Assembly: GCA_937967285.1 (NCBI GenBank)
Contig: CALBSU010000094.1
Location: 1-5,360 of the forward strand
Direction of reading: 5' to 3'
From: an uncultured Acidobacteriota bacterium
GTDB taxonomy: Bacteria > Acidobacteriota > Blastocatellia > RBC074
Length of the DNA stretch: 5,360 bases
Under the pieces are notes generated by a model. That model had not been told where the DNA came from and did no database searches. It was given only the letters and a program-made list of their open reading frames with translations. Of the stretch, positions 1 to 5,360 are shown piece by piece. How positions within the stretch are numbered: position 1 is the stretch's first letter; each line of letters starts with the position of its first letter. The translations under genes were made by a program, and so were the position numbers.

Positions 1-420
<420 letters not shown>

Positions 421-431
421 ATTTCAAAGCT

Positions 432-477
432 CGCCCGCCGGATCCGGTCATACCGGCACGGCGCGGATGATATTTTT
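432..477 (+). terminator. Possible terminator of the selenoprotein gene
   Basis: Starting 12 nt after the stop codon, GCCGG at 437-441 can pair with CCGGC at 453-457, and flanking C/G bases extend this imperfectly. An alternative short hairpin CCGGT-CAT-ACCGG lies at 444-456. A five-T run at 473-477 follows, but about 15 nt beyond the stem, so this is not a textbook intrinsic terminator. Confidence 0.3.
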
Positions 478-505
478 CGATACTCGCACACATCGCCGAC
501 AAGTA

Positions 506-539
506 TTCGGATATGGGACTGCTGATTCCCATATCCGAA
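506..539. repeat. Perfect 13-bp inverted repeat with 8-nt loop
   Basis: TTCGGATATGGGA at 506-518 is the exact reverse complement of TCCCATATCCGAA at 527-539. No T-run follows on either strand, so a simple intrinsic terminator is doubtful. It lies 86 nt past the selenoprotein stop and 147 nt before the protease start, so it could be an operator, an mRNA 3'-end hairpin or a processing site. The function is unknown. Confidence 0.75.
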
Positions 540-674
540 CACATTAGTTCGGTTTCTCTCCCGTCAACTAGAATAATCCCGACAATTAGGCTGATTTCTG
601 AACTGGCACGTGATTTGTGACTAAAACGCTGACCTGTCTCTGTAAATTTGATTCGGCGATAACCTGAGATCGCA

Positions 675-678
675 GGAG
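675..678 (+). promoter_or_regulatory. Ribosome binding site deciding the start of the TPR-S41 gene
   Basis: GGAG (within GCAGGAG) lies 8 nt before the ATG at 687. It overlaps the GTG at 678 that begins the longest open frame, so it cannot serve that codon. This favours the ATG at 687. Confidence 0.6.
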
Positions 679-686
679 TGAATGAG

Positions 687-2441
687 ATGAGCGCATTTTT
701 GCACGATATTCGCAACGGGTTTCGAATGATGGTAATGATGATGATTGAACATTTTATGGAAGCCGGAAGAATTTTTATCACGTTTCTGGTCGTCTCTGTC
801 TCAGCGACGATCGTCCCGGCGCAGTCGCTCTCAGAGCCGACTCATCACGAGCTGGTCGAGAAGGCCCGCGCCAGTTCCGGGAAGAATCTGCCCGAGGAAG
901 CAGCCGCTCTGTGGGAGAAAGCCCTCGCGCTCAATCCGCACGACGGTCGTAACTGGACGCAGTACGGATTCGTCCTGCTCGGGCTGAAGGACTACGGCAA
1001 GGCGGTCAAGGCTTTTGAAAAGGCCTACGATCTGGGATCGGGGTATCCCTGGGAGCAGCTCTATCATATCGCGCGCTGCTATTCGCTGGTCGGCGATAAA
1101 GAGAAGGGAATGCAATACCTCGAAAGATCGATCAACGAAGGTCATCGCAATCTGAAGATGATCGCCGGCAATGGGGAGCTCGCTCCGCTGCGCGAGGATC
1201 CGAGATACAAAAAGCTGCTCGGATCTCCCGATGTCGCGGCGCTGTCGCGCGACGAGGGCTGGCGCTTCGATCTGCATCTGCTGGTCCGCGAGATCAAGCG
1301 GCTCCACTACGATCCGTTCCGCCGCGTCGGCCGGGCTGCCTTCGACGACTTTGTCGGAAAGCTCGATCGTGAGATTCCGAAGCTGACCGATCCGCAGATC
1401 GTCACGTCGTTTATGAAGATCGCCGCCATGGCCGGCGACGGGCACACCGTCATCCGGCATCCCGACGCGCGCGACGAGGGAAAGAAGATGCTGCCCGTGC
1501 AGTTCTATCTTTTCGAGGAAGGTTTGTTCATCACCGCGACAGCTCCGGAACAGGCCGATCTGGCCGGCGCGCAGGTGCTCAGGATCGGCGGGCAGACGGT
1601 CGAGAAGGTCATGGCGGCGCTTGACCCGCTGATCAGCCGGGACAATTCGATGTGGCCGAAGCTGATCGGGCCGTCTCTCATGCGCAGTCCGCTGATCCTC
1701 AACGGAGTCGGCGTGACGAGCGATCCGACACAGGTCGAGATCGCGATCCGCGATTCGACGGGCAGGGAACGGGCGGTGACCCTTGCAGGCAACTCAGGCA
1801 GCCCCGACGATAAATGGGTGCTCGCTCGCAAAAATGCGCCGGGCACGGAACCGCTCTACCTGCGCAACCGCCGTGCGCCGTACTGGTTCGAATACCTGCC
1901 CGAACACAAGCTGGCATGGCTTCAGTACAATGCCATCGCCAACGATCGTCAGGAGAAGTTCGACGATTTCTGCGCACGCGTCTTCAAGTTCATCAACGAG
2001 AACGATGTCAAGAAGCTGGTCGTCGATCTGCGATGGAATGGAGGGGGAAACACGTTTCTGGTCCGCCCGCTGGTGCATGGCCTGATCGCCAACGAAAAGA
2101 TCAACAAACCGGGCAAGCTCTTCGTCATTGTCGGCCGCAGCACGTTCTCAGCCGCCATGAACACATCGACCCTGATCGAACGCCACACCAACGCCATCTT
2201 CGTCGGTGAGCCGACAGGGTCGAGCCCGAACTTCATCGGAGAGACGATCAGAATCGAGCTGCCGTACAGCAGGATGAACGGCAGCGTCTCGGACCTCTAC
2301 TGGCAGACTTCATGGCCGATGGATCATCGACCGTGGATCCCGCCGGTGCTCTACACTCCCCCGACTTTCGCCGATCTGATCAAGGGGAGCGATCCGGCGT
2401 TCGATGCGATCCTGAAATACCGGGTTACTGGAGGAGATTAA
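687..2441 (+). CDS. Exported TPR-repeat protein with S41 (Tricorn/C-terminal processing type) peptidase domain
   Basis: The product has 584 residues from ATG 687. The frame opens at GTG 678, but the GGAG at 675-678 fits the ATG. A hydrophobic stretch at about residues 29-46, ending VPAQS, looks like a signal peptide with an unusually long, Met-rich n-region; ATG 756 would give a conventional signal peptide but has no clear ribosome binding site. Residues 67-152 form two or three TPR units (such as [17 protein letters not shown]), followed by the [12 protein letters not shown] segment common after such repeats. A helical region ends in GDGHT with H253, and a PDZ-like segment lies at about 280-320. 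The S41 core has [10 protein letters not shown] (444-454) and GRSTFSAAM with candidate nucleophile S488. His253 plus Ser488 match the Tricorn-core pattern (His746/Ser965) rather than the Ser-Lys dyad of Tsp/CtpA. It probably acts in the periplasm or at the cell surface; the substrate is unknown. It converges on the PQQ dehydrogenase gene. Confidence 0.85.
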   Translation: MSAFLHDIRNGFRMMVMMMIEHFMEAGRIFITFLVVSVSATIVPAQSLSEPTHHELVEKARASSGKNLPEEAAALWEKALALNPHDGRNWTQYGFVLLGLKDYGKAVKAFEKAYDLGSGYPWEQLYHIARCYSLVGDKEKGMQYLERSINEGHRNLKMIAGNGELAPLREDPRYKKLLGSPDVAALSRDEGWRFDLHLLVREIKRLHYDPFRRVGRAAFDDFVGKLDREIPKLTDPQIVTSFMKIAAMAGDGHTVIRHPDARDEGKKMLPVQFYLFEEGLFITATAPEQADLAGAQVLRIGGQTVEKVMAALDPLISRDNSMWPKLIGPSLMRSPLILNGVGVTSDPTQVEIAIRDSTGRERAVTLAGNSGSPDDKWVLARKNAPGTEPLYLRNRRAPYWFEYLPEHKLAWLQYNAIANDRQEKFDDFCARVFKFINENDVKKLVVDLRWNGGGNTFLVRPLVHGLIANEKINKPGKLFVIVGRSTFSAAMNTSTLIERHTNAIFVGEPTGSSPNFIGETIRIELPYSRMNGSVSDLYWQTSWPMDHRPWIPPVLYTPPTFADLIKGSDPAFDAILKYRVTGGD

Positions 2442-2579
2442 ACGCCAAGACGCCAGGGTAGCCAAGGTTGTTTAAGGAAATGAATCACCCGATATCTAAC
2501 AATCGCTCGAGGGCGAAATGGAAATACAGCGAGCAATCATATCCAGATAACCTTCTTGGCTACCTTGGCATCTTGGCGT
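2442..2579. repeat. Large imperfect palindrome between convergent genes, likely bidirectional terminator or repeat element
   Basis: Bases 2442-2466 pair with 2555-2579 over 25 positions with one mismatch and one G-T wobble. After a 3-nt bulge, GTT 2467-2469 can pair with AAC 2549-2551. Inside, GATAT 2491-2495 / ATATC 2539-2543 and GCTCG 2505-2509 / CGAGC 2530-2534 are also complementary. Each arm consists of three GCC(A)AGG-like units spaced 8-9 nt apart. The left arm begins at the first base after the TAA of the protease gene, and the right arm ends 7 nt from the stop of the opposing gene. No target-site duplication or ORF is visible. Confidence 0.7.
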
Positions 2580-2586
2580 CAAAATC

Positions 2587-4503
<1,917 letters not shown>

Positions 4504-4558
4504 GGTTCGGATTCTCCAGTCGTTGTGTTGATCGGTACGTCAGTCGAATATATCCGAA

Positions 4559-4587
4559 ATTCTCACCTGTTTATCCCGGATTTACAA
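4559..4587 (-). promoter_or_regulatory. Weak candidate promoter for the PQQ dehydrogenase gene
   Basis: On the minus strand TTGTAA (4587-4582) and GAGAAT (4564-4559) are separated by 17 nt, each matching four of six consensus bases. Transcription would start near 4552, giving a leader of about 50 nt. An imperfect palindrome (TCGAATATATCCGA, 4544-4557) lies at the predicted start. This is a pattern match only. Confidence 0.3.
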
Positions 4588-4651
4588 TATCGACAGAATC
4601 CGTCCAGTCGCATTGGGCGATCCCCTCATTGCGTCCGATGCGATGATAATC

Positions 4652-4666
4652 AATGTTGCTAACATT
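4652..4666. repeat. Inverted repeat AATGTT-gct-AACATT upstream of vapB
   Basis: A perfect 6-bp inverted repeat with a 3-nt spacer lies 28 nt upstream of the vapB -35 element in the divergent intergenic region. It could be an upstream operator, but it is short enough to be chance in this AT-richer stretch. Confidence 0.4.
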
Positions 4667-4693
4667 ACTTCTTGATGGGTTGATGAGTTGTTG

Positions 4694-4722
4694 TTGACAT
4701 CATGATGTTTGTCGCGTAATTT
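4694..4722 (+). promoter_or_regulatory. vapBC promoter
   Basis: A perfect TTGACA -35 at 4694-4699 is followed 17 nt later by TAATTT at 4717-4722, a weaker -10. Transcription would begin at about 4729-4730, at or beside the vapB ATG, which has no Shine-Dalgarno sequence upstream. This suggests a leaderless or near-leaderless transcript. Confidence 0.55.
4697..4708. promoter_or_regulatory. Candidate VapB/VapBC autoregulatory operator
   Basis: ACATCATGATGT is a perfect 12-bp palindrome overlapping the last three bases of the -35 and filling much of the promoter spacer. Ribbon-helix-helix antitoxins bind such short palindromes to repress their own operon. Position and symmetry fit; binding itself is inferred. 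Confidence 0.55.
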
Positions 4723-4729
4723 CAACAGT

Positions 4730-4974
4730 ATGAGAACCACGCTGACATTGGATGAAGACGTTGCCGCACGCCTGGCGGAGATGCAAAAGAAAACCGGCAT
4801 ATCCTTTAAGGAGATCGTTAATCAGACTCTCCGTCTTGGATTGGAGCGTCGCCACGAATCTCATAAAAAAATCACAGGATTCAAGGTCCGTGCACGCCCG
4901 CTCGGGCAGATTCCCGGGCTTCAGTACTCGAACATAGGTGAATTGCTCGAGCAATTGGAGGGGCCAAGGCATAA

Positions 4975-4978
<4 letters not shown>
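4730..4978 (+). CDS. vapB: VapB-type ribbon-helix-helix antitoxin
   Basis: The 82-residue product begins MRTTLTLDEDVAARLAEM, the typical start of a ribbon-helix-helix VapB: a beta strand at residues 2-7 for DNA contact, then two helices to about residue 40 (KEIVNQTLRLGLERR). The C-terminal part (about 48-78), with FKVRARPLG and a PGL...IGELLEQLEG pattern, is the kind of tail that wraps and inhibits the PIN toxin. The frame could open at a TTG at 4709, but the conserved N terminus begins exactly at ATG 4730, and the TTG overlaps the promoter. The gene overlaps vapC by ATGA, so the two are co-translated. It probably autorepresses through the palindrome at 4697-4708. Confidence 0.88.
4941..4956 (+). 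repeat. Perfect 16-bp palindrome at the end of vapB
   Basis: AATTGCTCGAGCAATT is fully self-complementary and lies in the codons for ELLEQL of VapB. It ends one base before GGAGGGG (4957-4963), the probable vapC ribosome binding site 11 nt from its ATG. In mRNA it could form a 6-bp stem with a TCGA loop next to that site and affect VapC translation. It may instead be a coincidence of codon choice. Confidence 0.5.

Positions 4979-5360
<382 letters not shown>

Noticed and set aside
831..1460. 209-codon minus-strand ORF
   Set aside because: It is an antisense shadow of the TPR-S41 gene, whose product has clear family motifs.
2442..2579. CRISPR array or insertion sequence
   Set aside because: The repeated units are only about 8-9 nt apart with no spacers, and there is no transposase frame or target-site duplication.

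Overview
This is a 5.36-kb stretch of bacterial chromosome with moderately high GC, GC-rich third codon positions and short intergenic gaps. The gene types (a TPR plus S41-type secreted protease-like protein, a secreted PQQ-type quinoprotein dehydrogenase, a VapBC module and an AhpD-like redox protein) would fit Acidobacteriota or a similar soil or sediment lineage. That placement is an inference from gene content; no phylogenetic marker is present.

Layout: (1) 1-420, + strand: the 3' part of an AhpD/carboxymuconolactone-decarboxylase family gene that contains an in-frame TGA at 121-123. The TGA sits exactly where the second cysteine of the CxxC-xxx-H catalytic motif belongs. A strong stem-loop with a G at the start of its loop follows at the right distance for a bacterial SECIS. 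The best reading is a selenoprotein with a CxxU redox motif, and this is the most interesting item in the window. (2) 421-686: intergenic, with a possible terminator and a perfect 13-bp inverted repeat. (3) 687-2441, + strand: an exported protein with TPR repeats followed by a Tricorn-like S41 peptidase region. (4) 2442-2586: a convergent intergenic region almost wholly occupied by a large imperfect palindrome whose arms carry repeated GCCAAG-type units. (5) 2587-4503, - strand: an exported eight-bladed-propeller PQQ dehydrogenase of the glucose-dehydrogenase type. (6) 4504-4729: divergent regulatory region with several palindromes. (7) 4730-5360, + strand: a vapB-vapC toxin-antitoxin operon with an ATGA overlap; vapC runs off the window end about 10-15 residues short of a normal C terminus.

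The four transcription units look independent. The exported hydrolase and the quinoprotein face each other and share a terminator-like palindrome, but nothing shows that they act in one pathway. The vapBC promoter contains a perfect 12-bp palindrome between its -35 and -10 elements, as expected for autoregulation, and its predicted transcription start lies at or beside the vapB start codon. Selenocysteine use would require selA, selB, selC and selD elsewhere in the genome; none is in this window.
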